Assembly: GCA_037903355.1 (NCBI GenBank)
Contig: JBAJFE010000033.1
Coordinates: 62,001 to 126,000 of the forward strand
DNA from: Trichuris trichiura
Lineage: Eukaryota; Nematoda; Enoplea; Trichinellida; Trichuridae
Length of the DNA stretch: 64,000 nucleotides
Reading direction: 5' to 3'
Shown: positions 53,333 to 64,000 of the stretch, in pieces
How positions within the stretch are numbered: position 1 is the stretch's first letter
Layout: each line of letters starts with the position of its first letter
Notes under the pieces: model-generated
What the model was told of the DNA's origin: nothing
The model's database searches: none
Seen by the model: only the letters and a program-made list of their open reading frames with translations
Position numbers and translations under genes: made by a program

Positions 53333-53851
53333 CAGAGAACGATCGCCGGCAAAATCGTAGCTGGCAGTTGGAAACAATCGCCAGAACGGGCAAACGTGTC
53401 CAGGTGTTCATCGTTCTTTTGGTTACGTGCGTCGTTCGCATCAGTGGGCAGTGAACAATAGTTTAGGACACCCATTGTTCAGGTTATGCAATAATCTCCA
53501 CTTGACCTCCTTTGAAGTTGCAGCCAAATACTTCCGGCACCGCCGTGCCACAAAAGACCCGAAACTTGTTTGCAAGAAGATGTGTTTTAAATTACAGGCC
53601 AATGAGGAATTGAAGCAGAGGTTTAAACTTAACTATGCAACTTCCTCGCTGCAACGAGGTGTCCCGCGTTCATACCCACGTCTGCAGGCTACAGTGAGAA
53701 AGTACCTCATTTCGTTTCCCTCGTCATACTTGGTTGAGAGCGATTTTAGTATCGTTACGGATCTGCTAACGAAAAAGAGGAATAGAATGCAAGTAGTGAA
53801 TCGCGGCAACTTAAGGCTTCTACTTGTTAACATTGACCCAAACGTGGAATA

Positions 53852-54452
53852 GCTGTTTCCGTCGTGTTGTTTGCAAAAATAACTGCAGAACTGGTGGTGT
53901 TTTGCTTTATTGCGATTCTACGCACAAAAAATAAATGCACCAGTTTTTTTCTTGGCTAAAGTGCTGCGTAGGTAGCTAGGCTTGCTTTGCAAGACATACT
54001 CAGCAGCTAGGACGGCTGCAGAGGTTTCCACTCCAAACGGAAGCGGTAGCGAGAAGGCTGGTGGGAATTCCTGCCGTAGAGCAACGTTTCTGGAGAGGGA
54101 TGGTATCGCCCCAGGTGAGCGCACAGAGGTCTTAGTGGAAAGTCTGAACAATGGGGCTTGTGGAAATGCAGGTAGAGGGACAGCATCTGCCACTGAGCAC
54201 GCGCGTTTCGCTTTCACTCAAATTTTTGCCGACTGGGCGGCAGATTTGACCAGTCAGCTCTTGTGAATTCAGCCAATCAGGAAAGGGAACGCTGGGAAAG
54301 CGGTCGGTAGGAAACACTGTACTACTAGAGAAGCATTGCGCTAACATCTGCTGAGGAGAAGAGCAAATGGTGGGAGCAAAATTAGGATCATCTGTAATTT
54401 TCCGTTCCTGACTGAATGAGATTCGACTGAATGCATTGCTTAAGGTCTGTAG
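53852..54452. other. no recognisable gene
   Basis: Probably the 3' non-coding part of hAT3; a possible hAT right end (...ggaaacactg) is near 54318. No gene is supported here. Confidence 0.35.
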
Positions 54453-54999
54453 CTCTAGTTCAGTATTTCTCATAGGAGGCGATACGCCCCTTCAGGCGCC
54501 AAAAAATTTCAGTTGGGCGGTGGACGCCAAAGGAGCTAGCTGGAGAAACGGTGAGGGACCAGAGCACACTGAGGAGCTTGGGGGTGGTCAGTACACCCAC
54601 CACCATGCGCTCAGAGGCCCAGTTGCACTGTGCCCACAGGCATCGCAACTGCGCTAAATTGAACTCTGCCTCGCTAAAGCTAATCTGCTATTAGTCAGCT
54701 CGTTGAGCCAGGGACGCTCGGTCACATGTGCAGCAATACTGATAATAGCGATGGTACACGGCGCACTTTTTGAGTTGCTCCTTTCGCTGAGAGCAGGTAC
54801 CTCTCTGGGTCTCCGCTAAAACCAGATGTCTTTCCGGGACTCCCTTTTCAGCAAAAAAAGCTCACTCCTCATTCCTGCAGCATAAATAGCCGCGCGTTTT
54901 CTCCAGTGCTTCTGAGAACAGCACAAACTATGGTCAGTCCTGGCTACAAAAGTCAAAAGTTCCATCTTTGTATCCTTGTCTATGATCTATTGTAAAAAG

Positions 55000-55131
55000 G
55001 CTACTTAATCTCCCTCTCTTCGTTATCGTTAGTCGAGCATTTTTTAGCGTCGTTGTCGATCTCGTAACAAAGAAACGCAACTTCTTAAAACTAGTCAATC
55101 GAGGAGACCTACACGACAGTGGAGCCTGACA
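55000..55131 (+). pseudogene. hAT4 transposase, C-terminal dimerisation block
   Basis: Translation gives LISLSSLSLVEHFFSVVVDL then VTKKRNFLKLVNRGDL, matching the LISFPSSYLVE.DFSIVTDLLTKKRN block of hAT3. Everything upstream is missing or unrecognisable. Confidence 0.78.
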
Positions 55132-56345
55132 TAGAACACTTAGTTCGCTCGCATGTGAATGACCAGTTTCTGTAAAGCTGCTTTTGACTGACGTGAGGTA
55201 GAAAAATAAAGCTGATTGGCACAGCGCTGTCATGAATATGCAGCGGGTCTTGACAATGATAGTCCCTCCGCTAGTTTGGTGGCAACTTCGAAGGAGGTCA
55301 AGTGGAGATTAATGCGTCAGAGGAACAATGGCTAGCGTGACCCTATTGTCGGTGCAGCAATGCGGACAGGTCGCATATTACTGAAAGAATGCCGTCGGCG
55401 ACGTTGTGTTTCACCATTCCAGCTGCCGTCGTACTGTAGGTCTGCCAGCCATCCTGTTCTGCCCTAGCCTAAGCCTAAACCTGAACATAGCGTGTGTTTC
55501 TTGATTTCGATTTGGACGAGGGCAAAAAAGTAAGGGCGTAAGGTGAAAGTATGCAAAAGTAAAAAGTAAGTGAACGTAGTCAATCTGGTGATAGTAATGC
55601 GCATAGACAAAATAACAGTAAAGAATGAAGACACAAGTTACGGGCACGCTTGCCAGAAAGGAACCTGCATTTCTCCGACGCTGGAGCGGCTGAGAAATAA
55701 CGTCTGAGTAACGCGTAAAGTGAAAGAACGCGAAAGTAAAAATACGTGAAAGTAGTCAATCAGATGATAGTAACGCGCATAGACAAAATAACAGTAAAGA
55801 AAGTGCATATCGTTCACCGGGGCAGGGAAGACCGGCGCAGGCGGTGCGTCCACAGTGTCTTTCAGGGAACATGACGCAGAATGAGCTTACGCCGTTTACC
55901 AAGACGCGACGCGGATCAGTCCGTTGACCTTCGACGTTTTCCACGAATCAAGGACCGAAGGCCAGCAAGCACCACTGCTGCTGCATTGTACTCCCCGTGC
56001 CAGGAATCCATGCGCAGCTGTTTTTGCTCACCTTTACTCTTTTCTAGGGGTCAGTAACGAAATTCCAGACCAAGGGGTCAGACATAACGCAGAATGAGTA
56101 GTGTGCCGCTTACCAAGACGCGACGCGGATTGGTCAGTTGACCTTCGACGTTTTTCACTCTTTCTTATGGGTCAGTAACGAAATTCCTCGGCAAATATTT
56201 CGCAGGTCAGTAACTGCAGCTACTGTATGTGCTGCTGATGCTCCATTGTGCTGCGCTTGCTACTCAGCACGTGTTTCTTAAACCTGACGATAACGTTCCT
56301 TCCCATTGTGCGGCTAATCACAGTTCATTACGCATTAGCGTCGCG

Positions 56346-57345
56346 GGGTCTTGTATGTTACGCGGGCGCCGGAAGATGAGGCGGCAACTTCAAAGGCGGT
56401 CACGTGATCATTACTACGTCACCTGAACAATGGGTGACCTAAGCTATTGTTCACTGTGTACACATGCGAGCGATGCGTATCAGCGAAGGAACGCTGCACA
56501 TCTGGAAACAGTTGGCCGTTCTGGTAATTGTTTCCAAGTGCGTCCTATAACCCTGCCGGCCATCCTGTCCTGCCTTAGCCTAAGCCTAAGCCTAAGCCTA
56601 AGCCTCCGTACGGAGCAATTTAACACATTAAACGGGAACTACTCCGTAATAAAACCTTTGCGTTATGAAAACATACGTTCCCGTACGAAGAAACTACATT
56701 TTCAAACCTAAACCTAAGCCTAAGCCTAAGCTTAAACCTTGACATGACGCGTGTTCGTTGCTGCTGTTGGGTTTTGCAGTTTTGACCGTGGCGCAAACGA
56801 CAAGAAGCATAGCGCAAAGTAACGTTACTTAGCGATCACTGAACAAGCGAGCAATGAGTAACGCAAAAAGAGAAAAAGCATACGTACTGCTAACGCAGGC
56901 GCTCACCCTGACGAAGGCGACGCGTCGATTTCGCTGCAGGCGCATCCGACGGGTTCACTCTGGTGTACCTAATCAGGCAGAAGGCGTCAGTGCCTCTTTA
57001 CGGTGCCTCCACTTGTCGATGGCAAGTTGTCACTAGATCCCGGGACAGACATAACGCAGAATGAGATTTACCCTGTCTACCAAGGCACGCCTCAGCTCGG
57101 AAAGTTGACCTGCGATGTTTTTCACGAATTCCTACACGACGTCTCAGCTTGAACACCTGCAGGCCCCATTGTGTTTCCGGTAACTTCAATGCATGCGCAT
57201 CTGCTAAATTCCATGCTTTCACTAAACGTGACGATAACGTCCGTCCCGTTGTGCCGATAACAACCATTTATTACGCCGTAGATTCGCAGATAACGCTTTG
57301 AGGTAGCCGCCTCCACTTCCGGCGCCCTCGAAACATACTAGACCC
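56346..57345 (-). mobile_element. second non-autonomous Merlin with telomeric array, nested
   Basis: Exactly 1000 bp with an exact 8-bp duplication, GCGTCGCG (56338-56345 and 57346-57353). It is a close relative of the element at 26617-27673 (same internal order, same transposase end fragments, same 3' block around 56756-57130), but its telomeric array is shorter and split by a retroelement piece. Confidence 0.92.
56575..56737 (-). repeat. telomeric array split by a foldback-family A tail
   Basis: Five or so GCCTAA units (56575-56605), then 101 bp of family A 3' sequence (56606-56706: aacgggaac, ccgtaataaaacc, gttatgaaaacata, cgttcccgtacgaag, ttttcaaa), then about five more units. The inserted piece has the tail, but not the hammerhead-like block, so it is truncated at its 5' side. 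Confidence 0.85.
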
Positions 57346-57711
57346 GCGTCGCGTATTACCCATTGATATTGCCGCCAAAACTAGTGGAGGGACTATCGTT
57401 GTCAAAATCCCATGTAGCTATTGAAACCGAAAATGGCGTGGCAGCAGTGACAAATAGCAAGCTGGCATGAAAGCTGCCAAAAAAAATGCTCTCCTTCAGC
57501 CCTGCATCTTTTTCTGCCATTAACCGCGGCAGCCAGTAGAACGGTTATGCGCAAGGGGCAGTGGCGAGCTCAGCCGTGAGAAACACTGCTCTAGCTGAAG
57601 TGCAAAGCAGTTGAGGCTTAAAGCACCGAACGATTTAAACTATTTTCTAATGTAATTTAAAGCACTTTCCAACGTTGCAATAGACTTCTCAGCAACCTTA
57701 ACGACTTAAGA

Positions 57712-58156
57712 ATGGTGGAACAAACCAAGAAAACTTTACCGGGACCAGTTTCTGAGCAGAAGAACTTGGGGAAATCTAAAGCAGCAACAAGCCAGCTGGA
57801 AGCTAGAATGAAACCGCCGAAGGCAAGCCGAGGTGGTTTCAATTCTGTTGAGATTTTTGCCCTTTTCAGCTGGTTTGTAATTGCTATCATAAGTGGCTAT
57901 TTTGTTTGTGATTCTATTTTAGCTAGGAAAGGTAAGACAAATTTGTTGCTTATCTCATGTTTTCAATGAAACTATTTAAAGCACGTGACAGAAAAAGAGA
58001 AGAATCGATGCTGCAGTGTAAAATAAGTTTTAGGTCCATTCACTAGCTATTGAATTTTACCTTCAGCTGTAGTAAAGACAGGTACTTACAGAGGGACATT
58101 GAGCAAAGTTAATGATCCAACGACAGCAGCAATTCCTTCCAAGATTTCAAGGACAG
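57712..58156 (+). CDS. candidate host gene, first two exons (small membrane protein)
   Basis: This is the only candidate not explained by a transposon. Exon 1 (57712-57931) starts in a good context (AAGAATGG) and encodes a 45-residue hydrophilic, Lys/Pro-rich N-terminus, then a membrane segment, VEIFALFSWFVIAIISGYFV, and ILARK. It ends at AG|GTAAGA. An acceptor at cttcag|ct (58067) keeps phase and gives VVKTGTYRGTLSKVNDP and TAAIPSKISRT, up to AG|GTAATA at 58156. Later exons were not found with confidence. I do not recognise the protein. It is probably a single-pass membrane protein with the N-terminus in the cytosol (inference). Confidence 0.4.
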
Positions 58157-60800
58157 GTAATACAGCACTTAATTTTTAGCAGGGCTTTGCAGAATCACTT
58201 GCAGCGACTTAAACGGACGAATTAAGTTCGATCGTTCCGGAAAGAACGACAAACAATGTTTAGCCTTTACAATATTAGACAACGTTTATTTACCTTGACG
58301 CATAATTTTCATTAGTTTGTGCTAGAACTCCTTAAATTCACGCCCGCGATGGCCCGGTAAGCTGAGAGCTATTAACTGGCCACGGTGAAGCAAGGAACGC
58401 AGACTGCGTGGGCTTCAATTGCTCTTTCTTCCGGTTTACAGGTTAGGCCAGAAGTGCCGTTCCCTCTTTACATGACTGCTATCTTTACCGTAATGTAGAA
58501 CGGTAGGTTAAAATTAGCACCGTTCGAAAGCTTAAAGAACCCTCTGGAACAGGAAAAGAATCAATGAGTTCTGGCAGATGCTCAGAGGAAGAGCACATTT
58601 GTGTTGTAAAGCGCTTTTACAACTGTGACAATGGTGTTGGACATTGACAAGATCTTGGAGACTGACGAAGCGGTATTCAAATTGACTGGTCACGTCAACC
58701 GCCTTAACGTCATCTGCTTTCTGACGCGATTTTTTTATCAGTCCTTAGAATGAGAAAGGAGCATCCTTGGTCCGTCGTTTGCGCAGGAACTTGGTCTGTT
58801 GCTGTGTTGGGATCATCCTTCTTCGACGGAAATGCTACAGCTGATTCATAACTGAGGATGTTGCGAGCAAACCGACTCCGTATGTAAAGAATATGGGTCT
58901 AGTGTTCACGAATGGGGGCAACGACTCGTTATGCAACGTAAGCGCGGAATTATCTTAACGAAAACGTTCCACCTTCGTGGATTGAGAGAAGGAAACCCTT
59001 GAATGGTTGCCGAATATCCTTGATCTTGCATCTCCTGTTTTTTTTCTTTTGGGTTTTCATCAAAAATCACGTGTACGCAAACAATATTCATTCCCTGGTG
59101 ACACTTAATAAGGTAACTGAAGAAGTTCTGCTGCGGTACATGTGAAACTATGCAATCGGGTATGTAGGTCAGCGGTCAAGAAGCTAGAAAAGTGTACTAA
59201 AGCTAATGGCGGGCAAACCGAATCGCATTAACCTATGTTTTTAGTATTAACTGTTAATCTTGCCCATCCTGAAGCAACATGCGTTAAAATCTTGACGAAC
59301 AAACCAGAACGCAACAGGGTGATCCTCCACAAACAATAGGCCTTTACTTCTAGCCCATCCGGTAGTAACCAGCGAGCCACTCTTCCCAGTGCGTAGATCT
59401 CATCCGATTCTTTTCGCGCTATTTTGCTTGCTCAGCCTTATTAACAGACTTGATGATACACAAACTCAACGGTGTCCACTTAACTGAGCGATGCACGCCA
59501 CTAGCCCTTCGTCTACTCCACTCGATAACTTCAGAACTGTTAAGCATGATCAATCCGTGCAAACGTTATTTCTGTACGCACGTTTAAGGACTGACTGTAT
59601 TCTGCAAGCAGCTTCAGAAGAAAGGTCTGTCGACACGGCATGATGAATCGTAAAACATCTGTCAGAAAGTAACAGGTTGTTTCAGTCTGACGCACTTTTT
59701 AAGTTGAGATTCATACTTATAATATGCGGTAGGAAGGCACGCACGTCCTGTTTAGTCGCTGGCCACAAGTTCAAACGCATAAACAGTGGAGCAAGGGCAA
59801 TAATTTGAGCAGCGCGAATTGGTGGAGCTGAATGAGGGGCGCACGACAACAGCAGCAGACCAAGGGAGGTTGACCAAGAGAGTTGAAACAAAAACTAAGG
59901 GACTGAACAGGAGCAGCTAACCAAATGCAAGGAACCATAGACAGCGGACAAACAATAGTGAATGGATGTCAGGGCACTAACAGTTGTATAAGTACAATGA
60001 AAAGAGGTTCTCCGTGTCACGGAAGCTTCATTTAAAACTGACTTTGCTCGCGAGTGGCTGTGCAATCTAGACATATTAAGATGAATTGCTACGTCATTGT
60101 TAGCGTCGTTATGACAAACTAAGGTCTGCCCAACATTATGGACGTGTCTATGCTTGTTGATTGCGCGTTCCTTAATGCAGCCTGACAATTCTTTGCGAAT
60201 CGCTAGCTCTACGCGTGCAAGTTCATACTGTGCGTTTTAATTGTGCAAACATTGGTATAGGATATGGTAAGTCTATGGTGAGCCGTCAGACGACGAAAGA
60301 CAATCATTCCCACCTGCCGGATCCGATTAGTACGAATGGCACCGTGCTGAAAGTTGAAATGTGCCTCAAATTGAATGTACCTTAAAAATAAGCGTTTAAT
60401 ATTTATTTAATAAGCGTTCACAAGGTCTAAGCACTGTAGTATTACAGAGAAAGTAACGCAAACTCTTAATTATTTAGAAGCCATGGTCAAAAGAGGAGGG
60501 TCCTTAATCGAAAACTCACCTTCTAACGGCGTGCAATAAATTTTGCGGGGAAATACGGCAGAGCCCGTTGAGTGTAGAGTGTAGAAAAGTTTTCCCCAAA
60601 AACGCCAGTAAAGAGCGAAGCTCACAGGACTACCTTGTTCCTTCTTCAGCGCAAAAACGCTTAGAGGGTAACTGTCATTAGTAGAGGTCGCCACTAGTAG
60701 AGGTCGTGAAGAAACCGGAAGAAACGCTGAACAGGTTGGCTCAGCGGGTGGTTGCGCAGTCTGTGGCGACTGCCACTGCTGGCCGGGCGGCACTAACCTC
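58157..60800. other. no recognisable gene
   Basis: Low-repeat sequence, possibly intron or flank of the candidate gene at 57712. No ORF with a recognisable domain. Confidence 0.4.
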
Positions 60801-60805
60801 TACCC

Positions 60806-60905
60806 CAGGGATGGAGAACCTTTTTGCTGCCGCAGGCTGTTTAGACGTTTATAAGACCACTTGCGGGCCGTACAGAATACAGTAGGCCTTTATTATCCCC
60901 GGTTT
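60806..60905 (+). repeat. hAT-type and pogo-type terminus remnants
   Basis: cagggatggagaaccttttt followed by cttgcgggccgtac resembles hAT terminal sequence. cagtaggcctttattatccc at about 60880 resembles a pogo-like end. Neither has a partner that I could find. Confidence 0.35.
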
Positions 60906-61015
60906 TTGGTTCCAGGACTTTCCGCGTATAGTCAAGTCCCCTGCGCAAAATCTAGAATCATTTGTAGACAACCTGCGCGCTTTCCCGTGTACACTACAAA
61001 TAGACATGAAATTTC

Positions 61016-62501
<1,486 letters not shown>

Positions 62502-62509
62502 GAAATTTC

Positions 62510-63103
62510 TTATAGTTACTGATAGCATTTAATCAATAAATAGTTTAATGAAGAACATATTAAAGAAAATAATGACATACGATAATCTCAGAATATATTG
62601 GAATGCAAATTACTTTCAGAAAACATTTTTTTAGCTGTCAGCAAAGTATACAGGCTTTTATTGTTACGGTATTGCCCCGTTATTCCAGTAAAAGCAAAGT
62701 TTGTACTAAGCTATGGACAGCATCGCAACAATAAAAACTGCATACTCCACAAGAACTATTACAATCCTGTACAAAGAAACTCGTTTCAACGCTGTAAGCG
62801 AAAGGTGAAAGGGTCCCCTCTCTGGGTGTGAAAAGTTGCTTCGATCACTCACGTCCTTTCTGTCGGTCATCTCTTACAAATAACTACCGTGTATTATCAC
62901 GCATAAGAACTCCCCCCTGCGTTAGCGAAGGATGGTAATGATTGGCCCAGCAACGATGACGCTCATTGCTCAAGTCTAGATCAATTCTGATTAGTCAGTT
63001 TTCCGTGAATGCTAATCAGCCATTCAACTGAAACTGCCTTGCCTAAAGTTCAACGCAAAAACTGATCAGCTGCCGCTTAGCGCGCGTTGTAGAGCACTGC
63101 GTA
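62510..63103. other. no gene; one MITE-like fragment
   Basis: No coding feature. 62935-62955 (ggtaatgattggcccag) matches the inner TIR of the MITE at 14157-14373, but no inverted partner was seen. Confidence 0.35.
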
Positions 63104-63869
63104 GGCCGGGATTATGTGTGTTTCAGGAATCTGTAAGCAGGCCGCAGTCCGTTGGTGCAGGTATTTGCGGCAACTAGCAGCGGACGCGCTGGCCGCAGCA
63201 CCGGTGCAACTGGGAGGCCCAGGGATGACGGTGGAGTTGGACGAGTCGCTCTTCTCGCGGAGTAAGTACAATCGAGGGAGGAGGTACCCTGGGCAGTGGG
63301 TATTCGGTGCTGTTAGCCGGGGAAGTGGCGCAGCCTATCTCGAAGCCGTGGAAAAGCGCTCATGCAGAACGCTGGTGCGCATTATACGGTCCCACGTCGA
63401 GCCTGCCTCCGCAGTGATCACGGACGAATGGCGCGCCTACCACCGTCTCGGCCACGAGGGTTACCACCATTCCTGAGTGAACCACTCCCGGAACTTCGTG
63501 GACCGAGCGACAGGTGCGCACACGCAGACCATCGAATCGCTGTGCGCCCAGGTGAGACGGGGCAACAAGCTTCGTTGCGGAACGCACAGAAGTGCGCTCT
63601 CGCTCCACCTGTCTGAGTTCATGTGGAGGAGGCGTATAGGGACCGCTAATGCGTTCGATGCCATCTTGGACGTCATCCTCCGGTTGCACCCACCCCGACA
63701 GGACGAGCCGCCAGCGCTAGAGCCGTTGCCGCAGTCAACGGTATGTCGAGCGTTAACGTTTACTTCCTCTGACGCCTTCTGCCTGATTAGGTACACCCCA
63801 GTGAACCCGTCGGATGCGCCTATAGCGAAATCGAGACGTCGCCTTCGTCAGGCTGAGCGCCTGCGTTAG
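63104..63869 (+). pseudogene. Merlin transposase, last exon, one nonsense change
   Basis: Begins right after the acceptor tgtgtttcag. Reads GICKQAAVRWCRYLRQLAAD, then the DDE core VELDESLFSRSKYNRGRRY, SAVITDEWRAYHRLGHEGYH, HTQTIESLCAQVRRG and the C-terminus RRRLRQAERLR. It is in frame where Merlin1 has its 1-bp deletion, but has TGA at 63474-63476 where Merlin1 has CGA (Arg). The 5' exons are absent: the sequence before 63104 is unrelated. The element continues beyond the window. Confidence 0.88.
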
Positions 63870-64000
63870 CAGTACGTGTGCTTTTTTCCTTTTTGCGTTA
63901 CTCATTGTTCGTGTGTTCAGTGATCACTAAATAACGTTACCTTACGCTATGCTTCTTGTCGTTTGCGCCACGGTCAAAACTGCAAAACCCAACAGCAGCA
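63870..64000 (+). mobile_element. 3' region of the last Merlin copy, cut by window end
   Basis: Matches the reverse complement of 27069-27180 and 56756-56860, the block between transposase and telomeric repeats in the sister copies. On that basis a TTAGGC array may lie just beyond 64000. Confidence 0.7.

Larger units (their letters stand above)
51069..53560 (+). mobile_element. most complete Merlin transposon of the window (Merlin1)
   Basis: 2492 bp with an exact 8-bp duplication, GAAACTTG (51061-51068 and 53561-53568). Ends GGGTCTATGATGACACGGCG and ...CGCCGTGCCACAAAAGACCC are inverted. It carries a three-exon transposase with a DDE core of the ISXO2/IS1595 type. A TTAGGC-like stretch lies at 53309-53332, 3' of the stop. 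8-9 bp duplications, GG-starting ends and an IS1016/IS1595-type transposase define the Merlin superfamily. Confidence 0.93.
50060..53851 (+). pseudogene. hAT transposase split by a Merlin element (hAT3)
   Basis: Homologue of the two other hAT copies but lacking the BED finger. Blocks on the + strand: DNTVQRRVDDLAKD, FSMQLDEPTLPGNEALFLAY, a degenerate VATDSDLSMV, CNQNDEDFFRLLLHNEARLL, then SSVENVETW. There it breaks at 51068 for a 2492-bp Merlin and resumes at 53569 with KKMCFKLQANEELKQRFKL and the C-terminal FPSSYLVESDFSIVTDLLTK. Several stops and frameshifts. The target GAAACTTG lies in the coding sequence and is exactly duplicated. Confidence 0.9.
55245..57411 (-). mobile_element. Merlin derivative in hAT4, itself interrupted
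   Basis: Ends GGGTCTTGACAATGATAGTCCCTCC (55245) and ...GGAGGGACTATCGTTGTCAAAATCCC (57411) are inverted over about 45 bp. Flanks are similar but imperfect (atgcagc and atgtagc). No transposase. Non-coding blocks match the composite at 44736-48264, including a short telomeric-type run at 55461-55482. The insertion 56346-57345 lies within it. Confidence 0.8.
54461..57588 (+). mobile_element. hAT transposon holding two nested Merlin elements (hAT4)
   Basis: Ends CAGTATTTCTCATAGG (54461) and ...CCGTGAGAAACACTG (57588) are inverted. Flanks CTCTAGTT (54453-54460) and CTCTAGCT (57589-57596) match at 7 of 8. The only coding trace is the hAT C-terminal block. The element is cut at 55245-57411 by a Merlin derivative, which itself contains another. 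Confidence 0.8.

Noticed and set aside
51069..53560. Bacterial insertion sequence or contamination
   Set aside because: The transposase is IS1595-like, but it has two spliceosomal introns and sits in a hAT pseudogene with an 8-bp duplication, as expected for the eukaryotic Merlin superfamily.
58157..58330. Third exon of the candidate host gene after tttttag at about 58180
   Set aside because: An open continuation exists for about 40 codons, but several acceptors are possible and none is better than the others.

Overview
This window looks like 64 kb of nuclear DNA from a nematode, most likely an enoplean (clade I) worm of the Trichuris/Trichinella kind. Four things suggest this: interstitial arrays of TTAGGC (read as GCCTAA on the + strand), which is the nematode telomere unit; very short spliceosomal introns (52 and 62 bp) in a transposase gene; the mix of BEL/Pao, Ty3/Gypsy, Copia, hAT (BED-finger), pogo/Tigger and Merlin (ISXO2/IS1595-like) elements; and no bacterial gene organisation. 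The species is an inference.

Almost everything I can identify is transposable-element DNA, much of it nested. From left to right: 1-3166 holds little except two short foldback repeats. A single minus-strand Tigger/pogo transposon runs from 3167 to about 17052. It is split by a hAT element (4003-9180), a Gypsy element (Gypsy1, 9293-14074), a TA-flanked MITE (14157-14373) and a Merlin deletion derivative (14466-15918); the Tigger reading frame can be followed across all four junctions. 17053-22900 is mostly unannotatable, with foldback repeats. 23750-35609 is a second Gypsy element (Gypsy2) interrupted by an LTR-like insert (about 25924-26455), a 1.06-kb Merlin derivative carrying a 220-bp telomeric-repeat array (26617-27673), and a young BEL element with an intact 1814-codon gag-pol ORF (28329-34543). 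Gypsy2 then abuts the 3' half of a third Gypsy (Gypsy5, to 37235) and a decayed Copia element. A full-length hAT copy (39123-43266) sits in the Copia 3' LTR.

44736-48264 is a composite Merlin-derived element containing a deleted minus-strand Gypsy (Gypsy3). 48404-49792 is a decayed minus-strand Gypsy gag-protease piece (Gypsy4). 50060-53851 is a hAT pseudogene split by the most complete Merlin copy (51069-53560), whose transposase has three exons. 54461-57588 is another hAT split by a Merlin element, which is split by a second Merlin, whose telomeric array is split by a retroelement fragment. 57712-58156 is the only candidate for a non-transposon gene (two exons, one membrane segment). 61016-62501 is a Merlin copy with a 200-bp GT tract, and 63104-64000 is the start of one more Merlin copy that leaves the window.

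Three patterns stand out. (1) Merlin-family elements here repeatedly carry TTAGGC-type telomeric repeats at the same internal position, 3' of the transposase stop. (2) Two families of short foldback repeats have 12-17 bp target-site duplications and hammerhead-like CTGANGA...GAAA motifs, as expected for Penelope-like element derivatives. (3) Exact target duplications let the order of insertion be read directly for most nests. All element classifications rest on motifs read by eye; no database search was run.
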